Shown piece by piece: positions 34,744-44,168 of a stretch of 64,000 nucleotides of DNA. Under the pieces are notes generated by a model. It saw nothing but the letters and a program-made list of their open reading frames with translations. It made no database searches and was not told the DNA's origin. The stretch comes from RGIG3009 sp045595845. Its GTDB lineage: Bacteria > Bacillota > Clostridia > Oscillospirales > Acutalibacteraceae. The stretch is from the NCBI GenBank assembly GCA_045595845.1, contig JAZOBF010000019.1, positions 6,758-70,757 on the forward strand, written 5' to 3'. Positions within the stretch are counted from its first letter, which is position 1. Every line of letters starts with the position of its first letter. Made by a program: the position numbers and the translations under genes.

Positions 34744-35814
34744 TTATCGGAATACCCAACCGCGCTGAATACGGAAACTGAGCAAGAACAAAAGGCAATC
34801 TACAATCAGTTTCAGCAAGGTGGCGTTCCAGTTCAGCAAAGCAAACAGCCCGCTGGTAGCAAACGCCGACAACGAAGCCAACGCCACGCTGAGTACACAA
34901 TATTTCAGCAGACACTTGCCGGTATGACCGCTACTTTTAAATACCGCCTGTTTGTTCACGGTAAAGTTAAACAAGCCGGATAAAACACGCGCAATATAGG
35001 TGGCAATCACAATCATGGTTTCCGTTTTCACATCGGGAATCAGCAAGTTTAACAACGCAACCAGCGCAGTAAAAGCAAGAATATCCACCAAGAACGAAGA
35101 AAGTGATGTGAAAATAAATTTTAAGAAGATCGAATAAATGCGAATGGAATCCAAAAGCGGATTGAAATGCGAGGACTTGTTTTCTTCAATATACACCGTC
35201 TCAATCGGCACTTCCAAAAGCAACATGCCGCAGTCGTGTGCATCCAAAATCATGTTCATTTCATATTCGAACCGTTCGCCTTTGGTGGACAGAAAACGGC
35301 GCATGGCTTCAAGCGAGAAGCCGCGCAATCCCGTTTGCGTATCCGACAGCGTTATACCGCATAAAAGCCTCAAAATGCGGCTGGTGGTGCGATTACCAAA
35401 GCGGCTTCGTGCGGGAATATTCGCATTGTTGTCAGAGAAATCACGGCATCCCATCACCAAGGCGTTTTGATGGGCAACCACTTCTTTGGCAACGGCAATC
35501 GTATCGGCAATACGGTGTTGACCGTCCGAGTCCACCGTGACGGCACCGTGACAGGGTTCTGACTCGTTGAGCAGATGATTAAACGCCGTTTTGAGCGCTC
35601 GCCCCTTGCCTTGGTTGACGGCGTGGCGAAGCACGGTACAACCGTAGTTGTCCCGTGCTTGTCGAAAGTAATCGTCATACTCCGCACTGCTGCCATCATT
35701 GACGACGAGTAGGCGTTCAAAACCCGCTTCGCGCAGGTCCGCGAGCAGGGTAAGTAATTTTTCATCGGGGTTTAGTGACGGGATAATGATCGTCACAGAA
35801 CGATAAAGCTCCAT
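34744..35814 (-). CDS. Glycosyltransferase family 2 fused to a GtrA-like membrane domain
   Basis: The 356-residue protein joins a GT-A glycosyltransferase (1-225: VTIIIPSLNPDEKL, VNDGSS, VTVDSDGQH, GCRDFSD) to a GtrA-like domain with four membrane helices (about 235-356, ending FRIQRGWVFR). DPMS-type enzymes load a sugar on polyprenyl phosphate, and GtrA proteins are thought to flip it; the fusion would do both. It probably serves wall glycopolymer glycosylation. Confidence 0.88.
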   Translation of the reverse strand: MELYRSVTIIIPSLNPDEKLLTLLADLREAGFERLLVVNDGSSAEYDDYFRQARDNYGCTVLRHAVNQGKGRALKTAFNHLLNESEPCHGAVTVDSDGQHRIADTIAVAKEVVAHQNALVMGCRDFSDNNANIPARSRFGNRTTSRILRLLCGITLSDTQTGLRGFSLEAMRRFLSTKGERFEYEMNMILDAHDCGMLLLEVPIETVYIEENKSSHFNPLLDSIRIYSIFLKFIFTSLSSFLVDILAFTALVALLNLLIPDVKTETMIVIATYIARVLSGLFNFTVNKQAVFKSSGHTGKCLLKYCVLSVALASLSAFATSGLFALLNWNATLLKLIVDCLLFLLSFRIQRGWVFR

Positions 35815-35860
35815 GTGGCCTCACCTCTGTGCTTCAGTATACCTCATTTCTCGATACTTT

Positions 35861-37282
35861 TCAACCGTTTTTGAGCAATTTATACAAACGAATGTACTCA
35901 TTCGCCGAACGCCCCCAACTGAAGTCGCACCGCATGGCACGCTCGGTCAACTGTTTCCATTCTTCCGTATTGCGGTAAACACGGATTCCGCGGCAAATGG
36001 CATCCAACATGTCATGGGCATTGTAGGTTTTAAAGGTGAACCCGTTCCCATTGCCGTCACCGCAATCCTGAATGGAATCCTTCAGTCCGCCCGTTTCGCG
36101 TACGATGGGAATCGCACCGTAGCGACAGGCAACCATTTGGGATAATCCGCACGGCTCGCTTTTCGAGGGCATCAAGAACAAGTCGGATGCGGCGTAGATT
36201 TTTTGGGCGAGTTCCGGAACGAAGCCGGAACAGAAACAGAATTTTTCAGGGTATTTTTCATACATGGAACGGAAAAAGGTCTCGTAGGACCATTCGCCGG
36301 AACCGAGAATGACCACCTGCACATCTTCTTGCATAAGCTGTTCAAATACACATTGAACCAAATCAAATCCTTTATGGGAGGCAAGGCGGCTGACCATACC
36401 GATAAGCGGTACATCGTCACGAATCGGTAGTCCAAGCCGTTCCTGCAACGATCGTTTGTTAATCGCTTTGCCCGCCATATCCTCTGCCGAATACGGTGCA
36501 AAGAGATACGGATCGGTGGCGGGGTCGTAAGTATCGGTATCAATACCGTTGAGAATACCCGACAATTTCCAGCTGCGCAGTTGCAAAATGGCATCCATGC
36601 CGTGTGAAAACCACGGATCGAGCAATTCCTGTGCATAAGTCGGACTAACGGTACTGACACGGTTGGCGGTTTCAATACCCGCTTTCATCAAGTCGATGCA
36701 GTCACCGTGTTGTACGATTTCCCGTGCTTCATCCGGCAAGCCGAACACATCGCCGAGAATCTCCATGCCGTAAACGCCTTGATACTGAATATTGTGAATG
36801 GTATACAGCGTGCGGATGGAGGAATACGGCTCTTCTTGACCGTAAAACAAGGTATGATACACGGGAATAAGGGCACTCTGCCAATCATTGGCGTGAATGA
36901 CATCCGGTTTAAAGTCAATGTACTTGAGCATTTCCAGCACCGCGCGAGAAAAGAATGCAAAACGCTCGGCATCGTCATAATGTCCGTAGAGTCCCTCGCG
37001 TTTAAAATAATACTGGTTGTCGAGTAAGTAGTAAATGACGCCGTTGACTTTGGCTTCAAACACACCGCAATATTGGCGCCGCCATGATACGGGAACGGAA
37101 AAACTGGTGAGGAATTTCATGTCTTTGCGCAGTTCGGCAGAAATACACTCGTACAGGGGCATAACAACGCGACAGCCAACCAGCCGCGCGCGCAACGCGC
37201 GCGGTAACGACGCGGAAACATCACCAAGACCGCCTGTGACGGCAAACGGGCGAGCTTCTGCGGTAGCAAATAAAACTTTCAT
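35861..37282 (-). CDS. glgA: Glycogen synthase (GT5)
   Basis: GlgA adds glucose from ADP-glucose to alpha-1,4-glucan. The 473-residue protein starts MKVLFATAEARPFAVTGGLGDV, containing the ADP-glucose-binding K/T-x-GGL motif, and has VIHANDWQSALIPVY near 125, GMVSRLASHKGFDL near 300 and the C-terminal PSKSEPCGLSQMVACRYGAIPIVRETGGL. The start at 37282 lies 5 bp after glgD. Only a weak Shine-Dalgarno is visible, so coupling is likely. Confidence 0.95.
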   Translation of the reverse strand: MKVLFATAEARPFAVTGGLGDVSASLPRALRARLVGCRVVMPLYECISAELRKDMKFLTSFSVPVSWRRQYCGVFEAKVNGVIYYLLDNQYYFKREGLYGHYDDAERFAFFSRAVLEMLKYIDFKPDVIHANDWQSALIPVYHTLFYGQEEPYSSIRTLYTIHNIQYQGVYGMEILGDVFGLPDEAREIVQHGDCIDLMKAGIETANRVSTVSPTYAQELLDPWFSHGMDAILQLRSWKLSGILNGIDTDTYDPATDPYLFAPYSAEDMAGKAINKRSLQERLGLPIRDDVPLIGMVSRLASHKGFDLVQCVFEQLMQEDVQVVILGSGEWSYETFFRSMYEKYPEKFCFCSGFVPELAQKIYAASDLFLMPSKSEPCGLSQMVACRYGAIPIVRETGGLKDSIQDCGDGNGNGFTFKTYNAHDMLDAICRGIRVYRNTEEWKQLTERAMRCDFSWGRSANEYIRLYKLLKNG

Positions 37283-37287
37283 AAGCG

Positions 37288-38400
37288 TTACACCATCGTG
37301 CCTTTCTTCACGGAAACGGGGTATTCGGCACACCCTTTCAGCGCGCGGCGGTCTCGAACACAAACATTCTTATCCGTAATGATATAATCCAACATGCTTC
37401 CTGCACCGATCATACTGCCTTGCATTAAAATACAATGGTCCACCACCGCGTCGCGACTCACATGAACATCGCGAAATAAAATGGAATCTCGCACCGTTCC
37501 GTCGATTTTACATCCATCGGCGATGAGTGAATCCTCAACCTGTGCATGCAATCCGTATAAAGCAGGCGCGCAATCACGCACCTTGGTGTAAATCGGGCGG
37601 CTTGCCACAAACAAGCGCGCACGAACAGCCGGATCTAACAACGCCAAATTTGCTTCAAAATATCCGGCAAGCGACGAAATAGTCATGGCAAATTCAGGGA
37701 TTTCGTACGCATACAACCAACGGTCCGCGATATGACGTTGCAGAATATCCCATTCAAAACTATACTGGTTACGGCTGACTGCGTTTTCAACCAGTTGCAT
37801 GAGAAGCGTGCGAGACACCACATACAAGCCGATACCGTATAACGCTTCGCCAATGGCGCGGCGAGTGATAATCATATCGGTGATACGGCCGGTGTCATCA
37901 GCGGTGATAATGGTTGAAGCGATATTCTCGGGAACGGTACCGCGTAGACATGCAACCGTGATATCTGCCTCGCTTTGAATATGAAAATTAACCAAACGGC
38001 GGTAATCGATATTCCCGACAATATGGCAATCGGACAGAATAACATAGTCGTGACGGCAATTTTCCAAGAAGTGTCGTATACCCGAAAGCGGCGCAACTCT
38101 GCCGTCATACTGATCTTCCGACGCACCAAACGGCGGCAAAAAATACAAGCCTTGTGCCTTACGGGACAGATCCCATGCCTTGCCTGAGCCTAAGTGGTCC
38201 ATCATGGATTGGTAGTTGTTTTTGGTAACCACGCCGACCTTGGACACGCCGGCGTTCACCAAGTTGGATAAGGTGAAATCCACCAAGCGGTATCGTCCGC
38301 CGAACGGGACAGAACCCATCGCGCGGTTTTGCGTGAATTCCGGTAGGGCATCGTCGTGCATATTGGGAAACAGTAAGCCGAGTACGGTATTTCGATTCAT
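37288..38400 (-). CDS. glgD: Glucose-1-phosphate adenylyltransferase, GlgD subunit
   Basis: GlgD is a GlgC paralog that partners GlgC in Firmicute ADP-glucose pyrophosphorylase. The 370-residue product has a degenerate N-terminal loop (VLGLLFPNMHDDALPEFTQNRAMGSVPFGGRYRLVDF) in place of the catalytic GGxGxRL, and a left-handed beta-helix C-terminus (about 280-370). It overlaps nothing but starts 1 bp after the glgC stop codon. Confidence 0.94.
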   Translation of the reverse strand: MNRNTVLGLLFPNMHDDALPEFTQNRAMGSVPFGGRYRLVDFTLSNLVNAGVSKVGVVTKNNYQSMMDHLGSGKAWDLSRKAQGLYFLPPFGASEDQYDGRVAPLSGIRHFLENCRHDYVILSDCHIVGNIDYRRLVNFHIQSEADITVACLRGTVPENIASTIITADDTGRITDMIITRRAIGEALYGIGLYVVSRTLLMQLVENAVSRNQYSFEWDILQRHIADRWLYAYEIPEFAMTISSLAGYFEANLALLDPAVRARLFVASRPIYTKVRDCAPALYGLHAQVEDSLIADGCKIDGTVRDSILFRDVHVSRDAVVDHCILMQGSMIGAGSMLDYIITDKNVCVRDRRALKGCAEYPVSVKKGTMV

Positions 38401-38401
38401 C

Positions 38402-39619
38402 TTACTTTTCCTCCTTTGCAACATCGCAGTCAATCATGGCTTTGGCGGGGATCACAGCACCCGCTCCAACGGTAACACCCGATGCGACAACGGCAACGCC
38501 CCAATCATCAAGGTTTTGCATATCCTCAGGGCGCATACCGATAGTGGCATTTTCTTCGATCACGGCATTTTCGGCAACGATGGCATACTGCACCACCGCG
38601 CCTTTTTTTACGGTAACGCCCGGCATGATAATCGAATCGCGGATATGCGCGCCTTCTTCGACGGTGACGCCCGCAAACAATACACTGAAATCAACCGTTC
38701 CGTAAATGTTGCCGCCTTCGGTAATCATGCTGTTTTGCACCTGGGCGGTGTGGCTGATGTAGTGTGGCGGCAAGCCGGGGGTGCGGGAATAAATGCGCCA
38801 ACTGTCATCCGACAGATCAAGCGGAACTTTGGGATTGAGCAAATCCATGTTGGCTTCCCATAAACTATCAATCGTTCCGACATCTTTCCAATATCCCTCA
38901 AAGCGATACGCGTACATACGCTCACCCGCGGCAAGCATCGCCGGTAACACGTTTTTGCCGAAATCGTTTTGCGATTTGGGATCGTTTTCATCCGCCGTCA
39001 AATACGCCTTGAGCTTCTTCCAATTAAATACATAAATGCCCATAGACGCCAGGTTGCTTTTCGGCTTTTTGGGTTTTTCTTCAAATTCATATACCGTGTT
39101 ATCGGGATGAGTATTGAGAATACCGAAACGGCTCGCCTCTTCCCATTCCACCTCAATCACCGCAATCGTACAATCGGCGTTATTTTTCTTATGTTCTGCA
39201 ATCATTTTAGCGTAATCCATTTTGTAAATGTGGTCGCCCGACAACACAAGCACATATTCCGGATCATACCGCTCAATAAATACCATGTTCTGATAAATAG
39301 CATTGGCAGTACCCTTATACCAGTCAGCCCCTTTGTTGCGCTGATACGGCGGCAACACATGGACGCCCGCATCCATACGGTCTAAATCCCACGGTTGACC
39401 GGACCCAATATAGTCACTAAGTTCAAGCGGTTGGTATTGTGTCAAAACACCCACAGTTTCAATTCCGGAGTTCACACAGTTAGACAAGGGGAAATCAATG
39501 ATACGGTATTTTCCTCCATAAGGAACTGCCGGTTTTGCAACCGTGGTGGTCAGCGCATACAGACGGCTGCCTTGTCCGCCCGCCAGCAGCATAGCCACAC
39601 ATTCTTGTTTTCGAAACAT
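38402..39619 (-). CDS. glgC: Glucose-1-phosphate adenylyltransferase, GlgC subunit
   Basis: GlgC makes ADP-glucose for glycogen synthesis. The 405-residue product has the catalytic loop LLAGGQGSRLYALT (about 12), VPYGGKYRIIDFPLSNC, LSGDHIYKMDY near 125 and a hexapeptide-repeat C-terminal helix. The ATG at 39619 has AAAGGAG 9 nt upstream. It is first in glgC-glgD-glgA, which lacks the branching enzyme and phosphorylase within the window. Confidence 0.95.
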   Translation of the reverse strand: MFRKQECVAMLLAGGQGSRLYALTTTVAKPAVPYGGKYRIIDFPLSNCVNSGIETVGVLTQYQPLELSDYIGSGQPWDLDRMDAGVHVLPPYQRNKGADWYKGTANAIYQNMVFIERYDPEYVLVLSGDHIYKMDYAKMIAEHKKNNADCTIAVIEVEWEEASRFGILNTHPDNTVYEFEEKPKKPKSNLASMGIYVFNWKKLKAYLTADENDPKSQNDFGKNVLPAMLAAGERMYAYRFEGYWKDVGTIDSLWEANMDLLNPKVPLDLSDDSWRIYSRTPGLPPHYISHTAQVQNSMITEGGNIYGTVDFSVLFAGVTVEEGAHIRDSIIMPGVTVKKGAVVQYAIVAENAVIEENATIGMRPEDMQNLDDWGVAVVASGVTVGAGAVIPAKAMIDCDVAKEEK

Positions 39620-39656
39620 AAAAAGACTCCTTTCAAGTCTCATAACTACCCATATC

Positions 39657-39685
39657 ATTATAGCAGAGCTGCGTGCGAAAATCAA
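39657..39685 (-). promoter_or_regulatory. glgCDA operon promoter
   Basis: On the minus strand TTGATT (39685-39680), 17-bp spacer and perfect TATAAT (39662-39657) lie 38 bp before glgC. The stretch from here to 39828 shows no gene. Confidence 0.8.
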
Positions 39686-39828
39686 GGGTAATTCGTCGCT
39701 TTTTCATAATATTGGGACAAGTTTAAATTTATTCTTGTGCAGTTTTTCTAAAAAACAGGAAATGTTTATTATAAACGCACCTTGAAAAAAGTACTATACC
39801 ACAATCGCCTTGCATGCACAGTCGAAAA

Positions 39829-39860
39829 AAGGCACCCTGATACTGCTATCAGAGTGCCTT
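39829..39860 (-). terminator. mazF terminator
   Basis: AAGGCACTCTGATA/TATCAGGGTGCCTT on the minus strand is followed by TTTTC, 14 bp after the mazF stop codon. Confidence 0.8.
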
Positions 39861-39874
39861 GTTGTATATGACCG

Positions 39875-40222
39875 TTACATCAGTCCGAAACTGATTTGTA
39901 ATGCTTGGTCGATGCGTGTCATCGCGTTATCGTCTAATCGTCCCATATGTTCGCGAAGGCGCTTTTTATCTATGGTGCGAATCTGTTCCAGTAAAACGAC
40001 CGAATCACGCGTCAGACCGCTCCCCTCAGTATTCACCTGAATATGTGTCGGCAGACGCGCTTTATCCTTTTGACTGGTGATGGCGGCGGCGATCACAGTA
40101 GGGCTGTATCGGTTTCCCACATCATTTTGAACAATCAGAACCGGGCGTGTCCCACCTTGCTCTGAACCAACAACAGGACTGAGATCGGCATAATATATAT
40201 CCCCGCGTCGAATGTTCGTCAT
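39875..40222 (-). CDS. mazF: MazF/PemK-type endoribonuclease toxin
   Basis: MazF (EndoA) cleaves RNA at short motifs. The 115-residue protein matches Bacillus EndoA in length and pattern: RRGDIYYADLSPVVGSEQGGTRPVLIVQND, then SPTVIAAAITSQ and DSVVLLEQIRTIDKKRL. It has a strong Shine-Dalgarno. No antitoxin gene is found upstream, where the next gene is divergent at 40352, so it is encoded alone. Confidence 0.93.
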   Translation of the reverse strand: MTNIRRGDIYYADLSPVVGSEQGGTRPVLIVQNDVGNRYSPTVIAAAITSQKDKARLPTHIQVNTEGSGLTRDSVVLLEQIRTIDKKRLREHMGRLDDNAMTRIDQALQISFGLM

Positions 40223-40351
40223 CGCGTGTTCCCCCCTTTTGGTTTCCGTAAATAGTTTGTCCGTAATTTGCCCTCTTAATCATTGTATGCTCGTCCGTTT
40301 AAATTGACATAACCATGTGTTGACAAGCATAGGAATTAACGAGGTGATACG

Positions 40352-40858
40352 ATGGCCATTACGGAAGATATTTACGCGCGATGTCGATTGTGTTTACAAC
40401 AGGCAGCGCATCTGCTTGACGGGGAGAAAATTGACGCCATTGCCATACAGGCGCGACGCAAAACCGCGGATATTGCTCAAAGCACTTTCTACGCAATGTT
40501 AAAACACGCCTTTATCACCCCCATCGACCGCGAAGATTTGTGGCTGATCCATACAGCCGCCGAACACATTCATCGTGAAGCCGAAAACACGGCATTACGG
40601 TTCTGCCGCGGCGAACAGCATCCCTCGTCCGAAGAGGAAACAATACGGCGCGTTGTTGCCGCCTGTTGTACAGCAACGGAACAAATTATGTCCTCTTTCC
40701 CGGCTCTCGAGATATCCGCTTCGCACAAGCGTATTCTCAGGGAGGCCGAGTGTTTGTGTCATGCCGCGGACCGTATCGGCGAAAGCGCTTATCGGGTAGT
40801 CGAAGCGTGTGAACGGTTCATCATCGTTTTACAGTATGCCGCTTTAAAAAATACATAA
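40352..40858 (+). CDS. DUF47/PhoU-like helical protein
   Basis: The 168-residue protein is entirely helical. HAFITPIDREDLWLIHTAAEHI (about 50-72) matches the TPIDREDI segment of the DUF47 (PhoU-like) family, whose members usually accompany PiT phosphate transporters. No transporter gene is nearby. It has a GAGGTGAT Shine-Dalgarno and is followed by a terminator. Confidence 0.7.
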   Translation: MAITEDIYARCRLCLQQAAHLLDGEKIDAIAIQARRKTADIAQSTFYAMLKHAFITPIDREDLWLIHTAAEHIHREAENTALRFCRGEQHPSSEEETIRRVVAACCTATEQIMSSFPALEISASHKRILREAECLCHAADRIGESAYRVVEACERFIIVLQYAALKNT

Positions 40859-40860
40859 AA

Positions 40861-40887
40861 AAACAGCCTTTCAGGAAAGGCTGTTTT
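40861..40887. terminator. Convergent terminator
   Basis: AAACAGCCTTTC/GAAAGGCTGTTTTTT lies between the DUF47 gene and the convergent HTH gene, with T-runs in both directions. Confidence 0.75.
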
Positions 40888-40890
40888 TTA

Positions 40891-41475
40891 TTATTGTCGT
40901 TTTTTCTTGCGAATGTGGAAACTCAACCATATTACCAGTTGAGCGGGAATCCAAAGAAAAACCAGCAACCACAGATCGGCAACATAGGCGTGAAAGATAT
41001 AATACGCGAGTCCAAAAAGCGAAGTCACCAACAGCGATACCGTCAACAGATGATACCGCTCACGGCGCCACACGCTGTTGAGTACCAATAGAGTAATTAG
41101 CGAAAGCGGTACGGCGCACAAAAAGACAAGCCACACCCGTTTGTCAAGCGTCCAATGAAAAATCAAAAACAGCAGTACGGCAAACACCCAAATACCAACC
41201 AGGCAAACACCCGTAATCATGGACGAACTATACCGGATTTTAGCGGTTTTTCCGTCCCATGAATCGTGTGATGTCAGCATCCAATCCACCGTAACACCGA
41301 AATGATCGGCAATTGCTTTGGCAACCGTCAGATCGGGCATACCCTCGGCACGCTCCCATTTGGAGACCGATTTATCGGAGTAATTTAAAACTTCGGCAAG
41401 TTCCGCCTGTGTCAATCCTGCATTGGCACGCAGACGAATCAGATTACCCGCAAATACATCTTTTACTTCTTCCAA
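40891..41475 (-). CDS. XRE-family HTH regulator with membrane helices
   Basis: The 194-residue protein starts with a helix-turn-helix (about 9-65: IRLRANAGLTQAELAEVLNYSDKSVSKWERAEGMPDL). Four membrane helices follow (from about residue 85), and a basic tail ends it. The start is a TTG inside the last codons of the ATP-grasp gene with GGAGAG upstream. It is the last gene of the NUDIX-CDF-ATP-grasp operon. Confidence 0.85.
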   Translation of the reverse strand: MEEVKDVFAGNLIRLRANAGLTQAELAEVLNYSDKSVSKWERAEGMPDLTVAKAIADHFGVTVDWMLTSHDSWDGKTAKIRYSSSMITGVCLVGIWVFAVLLFLIFHWTLDKRVWLVFLCAVPLSLITLLVLNSVWRRERYHLLTVSLLVTSLFGLAYYIFHAYVADLWLLVFLWIPAQLVIWLSFHIRKKKRQ

Positions 41476-42350
41476 GTTGTTGCTCTCCTTTTCTCCAATC
41501 GTAACACTTCTTCAACAATAGCACCCGCCACATCCACGCCGGTGCAGGTGGTGATGCCCGCCATTTGAGCATTAGAATTGACTTCGCATACCAACCCTCC
41601 CGACAGCACATCCACGCCACCGAACCGAAGTCCCAAAGCACGGCAACACCGAACCGCCAACGCTTCTTCTTCGGGAGTGGACGCATACGGCACCGCCGTA
41701 CCGCCATTTGCAATATTAGCACGAAAATCTGTCGCGTTCACTCGTTTCATTGCCGCAACAACACGGTCGCCAACCACATACAAACGCCTGTCTTCGCCCG
41801 CTGCTTCACGAATAAATTCCTGTAACAAAAACGGGCGGTGATCCATGCCGTATGCAAGAGAACGCAGTTGTGCGGGCGTTTGCGCCAAATATACTTGCTC
41901 ACCCAATGAACCGTAACATTCTTTCACCACCATCGGATAGCCAAGCTGTTGTTCGGCGGCGCACAAAAACGATTCAATGGGTTTTGACACTTTGACATAT
42001 GACATCGGTGCGAGCAAGGTTTTCGGCATGGGGATGCCGTGTTGTGCCAACACGCGATGCATGGCACTTTTGTCGTCGCATAACGCCACGGAATCGGCAG
42101 AGTTATACACCGCTATGCCACACGCTTCCAGCGCACGCGCAAGGCGCGTGTCCTTATCCCAGAACAACACGACATCTTCCGTTTCAAAAGGGCTGACCGA
42201 TACCGTGGGGGCAAGCGTAACGGTGCAATCGGTGTTTTTCAGCATACGCGCCTCCAAGCCTGCGCGCACAAGTGCCTGTTCTAAACGGCACACGGCATCA
42301 GGGGGTGCTTGATTCCAAAACCCGTTGTAAATTACCACATACTTTTTCAT
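41463..42350 (-). CDS. RimK-type ATP-grasp ligase
   Basis: The 295-residue protein has the ATP-grasp core: YPMVVKECYGSLGEQVYLA (about 137-155), LLQEFIREAAGEDRRLYVVGDRVVAAMKRV (about 180-210) and the metal-binding FGGVDVLSGGLVCEVNSNAQ (about 253-273). RimK relatives ligate amino acids to peptides or cofactors; the substrates here are unknown. It overlaps CDF and HTH neighbours by 4 and 13 bp. Confidence 0.85.
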   Translation of the reverse strand: MKKYVVIYNGFWNQAPPDAVCRLEQALVRAGLEARMLKNTDCTVTLAPTVSVSPFETEDVVLFWDKDTRLARALEACGIAVYNSADSVALCDDKSAMHRVLAQHGIPMPKTLLAPMSYVKVSKPIESFLCAAEQQLGYPMVVKECYGSLGEQVYLAQTPAQLRSLAYGMDHRPFLLQEFIREAAGEDRRLYVVGDRVVAAMKRVNATDFRANIANGGTAVPYASTPEEEALAVRCCRALGLRFGGVDVLSGGLVCEVNSNAQMAGITTCTGVDVAGAIVEEVLRLEKRRATTWKK

Positions 42351-43510
42351 GTGTAACTATGCTCCACTGTCAATACCACAAATAATCGTTTATCCTCCGC
42401 TTGCAGGCGGTTTTGAATCTCCGCTTGCAGATTGGCTTTTTCATAGCCGAAAGGGACCACTAAATCAAAAATAACATTAATGCGCTGTTCCCCGCGCACC
42501 AGACGAAAATCATGCAAGCTCAAGGTCGGATCCATATCTTGTAAAACCGTTTCGGTTAATGCGCGCAACTCACGCACCAGTTCATCCCGTGTATCGACCG
42601 GATCCATGTGAATACAGGCGGTGATGTTGAGTTCCTCCACCAAACGACGCTCTACCGCGTCAACCAATTCATGGCTGTGCAGAATATCCCCCTCTGCCGG
42701 CACCTCGGCATGAAGCGACGCAATACACCGTCCCGGACCATAGTTATGTACAATGAGATCGTGAATACCCACAATCCCCTCGTTTTCCAACACAATACGG
42801 CGAATGTCCTCTACCAAATGAGGATCGGGACTTTCTCCAAGCAATGGTGACAGGGTTTCTTTCATCATCGAAAAACCGGACCACATGACAAACACCGAAA
42901 CAGCAAGACCGACATACCCGTCAACCTGAAGTGAAGTATAGTGCATCAGCAAGGACGATGCCAACACCACCGCGGTGCAAATGACATCGTTGCGACTGTC
43001 GGTTGCGACAGCAAGCAAAACTTGCGAATGAATATGTTTGCCGGCTGTACGGTTGAATCCCGCCATCCACAGTTTCACGGCGATGGAAACAACCAAAATG
43101 GCAATCGTAATCCAAGAAAACATAAAGGGCGTCGGATTGAGAATTTTATCCACGGCACTGCTTGCCAATTCAAACCCTGCCAACATAATGAGTGCCGCCA
43201 CGGTCAATGTGGACAGATACTCAATTCTGCCGTGCCCAAACGGATGCTCCGCGTCCGGCGGTGAACCCGCCAACCGAAAACCAACCAATGTGACAATCGA
43301 CGAACCCGCGTCCGATAAGTTGTTGAACGCATCCGCCACAATTGAAACACTCCCCGATACAACACCGACCGTGAATTTCAAGACGAATAAAAAAATATTG
43401 CAAACAAGCCCCACAACTCCCGCAAGTTTGCCGCAAGCGGTTCGCACGGCAGGCGATGCCGTATTTTCAAAATCGTACACGAAGCGGGAAATCAACGCTT
43501 TATTGAACAA
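42347..43510 (-). CDS. Cation diffusion facilitator (CDF) transporter
   Basis: The 387-residue protein has six membrane helices (about 25-215) with the CDF patterns VSIVADAFNNLSDAGSSIV (the D-x3-D site in helix 2) and HPFGHGRIEY, and a cytoplasmic C-terminal metal domain. Relatives export Zn2+, Fe2+, Mn2+ or Co2+. The start is a TTG at 43510 with GGAGAGG, inside the last codons of the NUDIX gene; a longer ORF upstream lies wholly in that gene and is rejected. Confidence 0.9.
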   Translation of the reverse strand: MFNKALISRFVYDFENTASPAVRTACGKLAGVVGLVCNIFLFVLKFTVGVVSGSVSIVADAFNNLSDAGSSIVTLVGFRLAGSPPDAEHPFGHGRIEYLSTLTVAALIMLAGFELASSAVDKILNPTPFMFSWITIAILVVSIAVKLWMAGFNRTAGKHIHSQVLLAVATDSRNDVICTAVVLASSLLMHYTSLQVDGYVGLAVSVFVMWSGFSMMKETLSPLLGESPDPHLVEDIRRIVLENEGIVGIHDLIVHNYGPGRCIASLHAEVPAEGDILHSHELVDAVERRLVEELNITACIHMDPVDTRDELVRELRALTETVLQDMDPTLSLHDFRLVRGEQRINVIFDLVVPFGYEKANLQAEIQNRLQAEDKRLFVVLTVEHSYT

Positions 43511-44043
43511 TTGAAATCCTCTCCCTTTGCAAGATGGCGGCCCGTGATTTTCGCAATACCGTCGAAGACAAAGCGAAAATACTCCTCGCCGTAATGATGA
43601 AACCGACGATGGCGAAGCATATCGGCAAGCTGTGCCGCCGTCACCCATTGAACCTGTGATACCTCTTCCCGTTGCAGCCGCATATCCGGAACCGCAATGT
43701 TGCGGCATACCAACCACACATCACACAACGAGTTGCGCCGTACTAATCGGCCGAGTGGTTGAAATTCAGACAGGGGCAAACGGATGCCGAGCTCCTCACT
43801 TAATTCACGGCACGCAGCCGTCAACGAATCTTCGCCGGCTATCACCGAGCCGCTGGTAACCGCCCACACATTCGGCATAAGTTTGCGTTGCTTGGAACGG
43901 CGTTGAATCAGCACTCGGTCCATAGAGTTGACAATCCAGATATGTACGACCTTGTGATATTCGCCTGCGTGCAAGCGTTCGCCGCGCCGTATCGTGCGGC
44001 CGAGTGATTCGCCGTTGCGATCAAACAGATCCCAATACTCCAT
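43492..44043 (-). CDS. NUDIX hydrolase
   Basis: The 183-residue protein contains a full Nudix box GSVIAGEDSLTAACRELSEELGI (G-x5-E-x7-REUxEExGU) near residue 57. The N-terminus MEYWDLFDRNGE resembles the IPP isomerase-like/YfcD branch of the superfamily. The ATG at 44043 with AAAGGGG is preferred over one 24 bp upstream. It is the first gene of a four-gene overlapping operon. Confidence 0.88.
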   Translation of the reverse strand: MEYWDLFDRNGESLGRTIRRGERLHAGEYHKVVHIWIVNSMDRVLIQRRSKQRKLMPNVWAVTSGSVIAGEDSLTAACRELSEELGIRLPLSEFQPLGRLVRRNSLCDVWLVCRNIAVPDMRLQREEVSQVQWVTAAQLADMLRHRRFHHYGEEYFRFVFDGIAKITGRHLAKGEDFNCSIKR

Positions 44044-44116
44044 ATCCGTCAACCCCTTTCCAGACATATCTCTATATATTTTACCTTTTTTTGTTGCAAA
44101 TGTCTACCCTTTTTTA

Positions 44117-44145
44117 TTGACACGGTGCGACAGTTTGCTTACAAT
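44117..44145 (+). promoter_or_regulatory. Promoter of the second tlyA-like gene
   Basis: TTGACA (44117-44122), 17-bp spacer and TACAAT (44140-44145) lie 23 bp before the start codon, with AAAGGAGGTG in between. Confidence 0.8.
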
Positions 44146-44168
44146 AGAAGCAAAGGAGGTGTGTAGAC

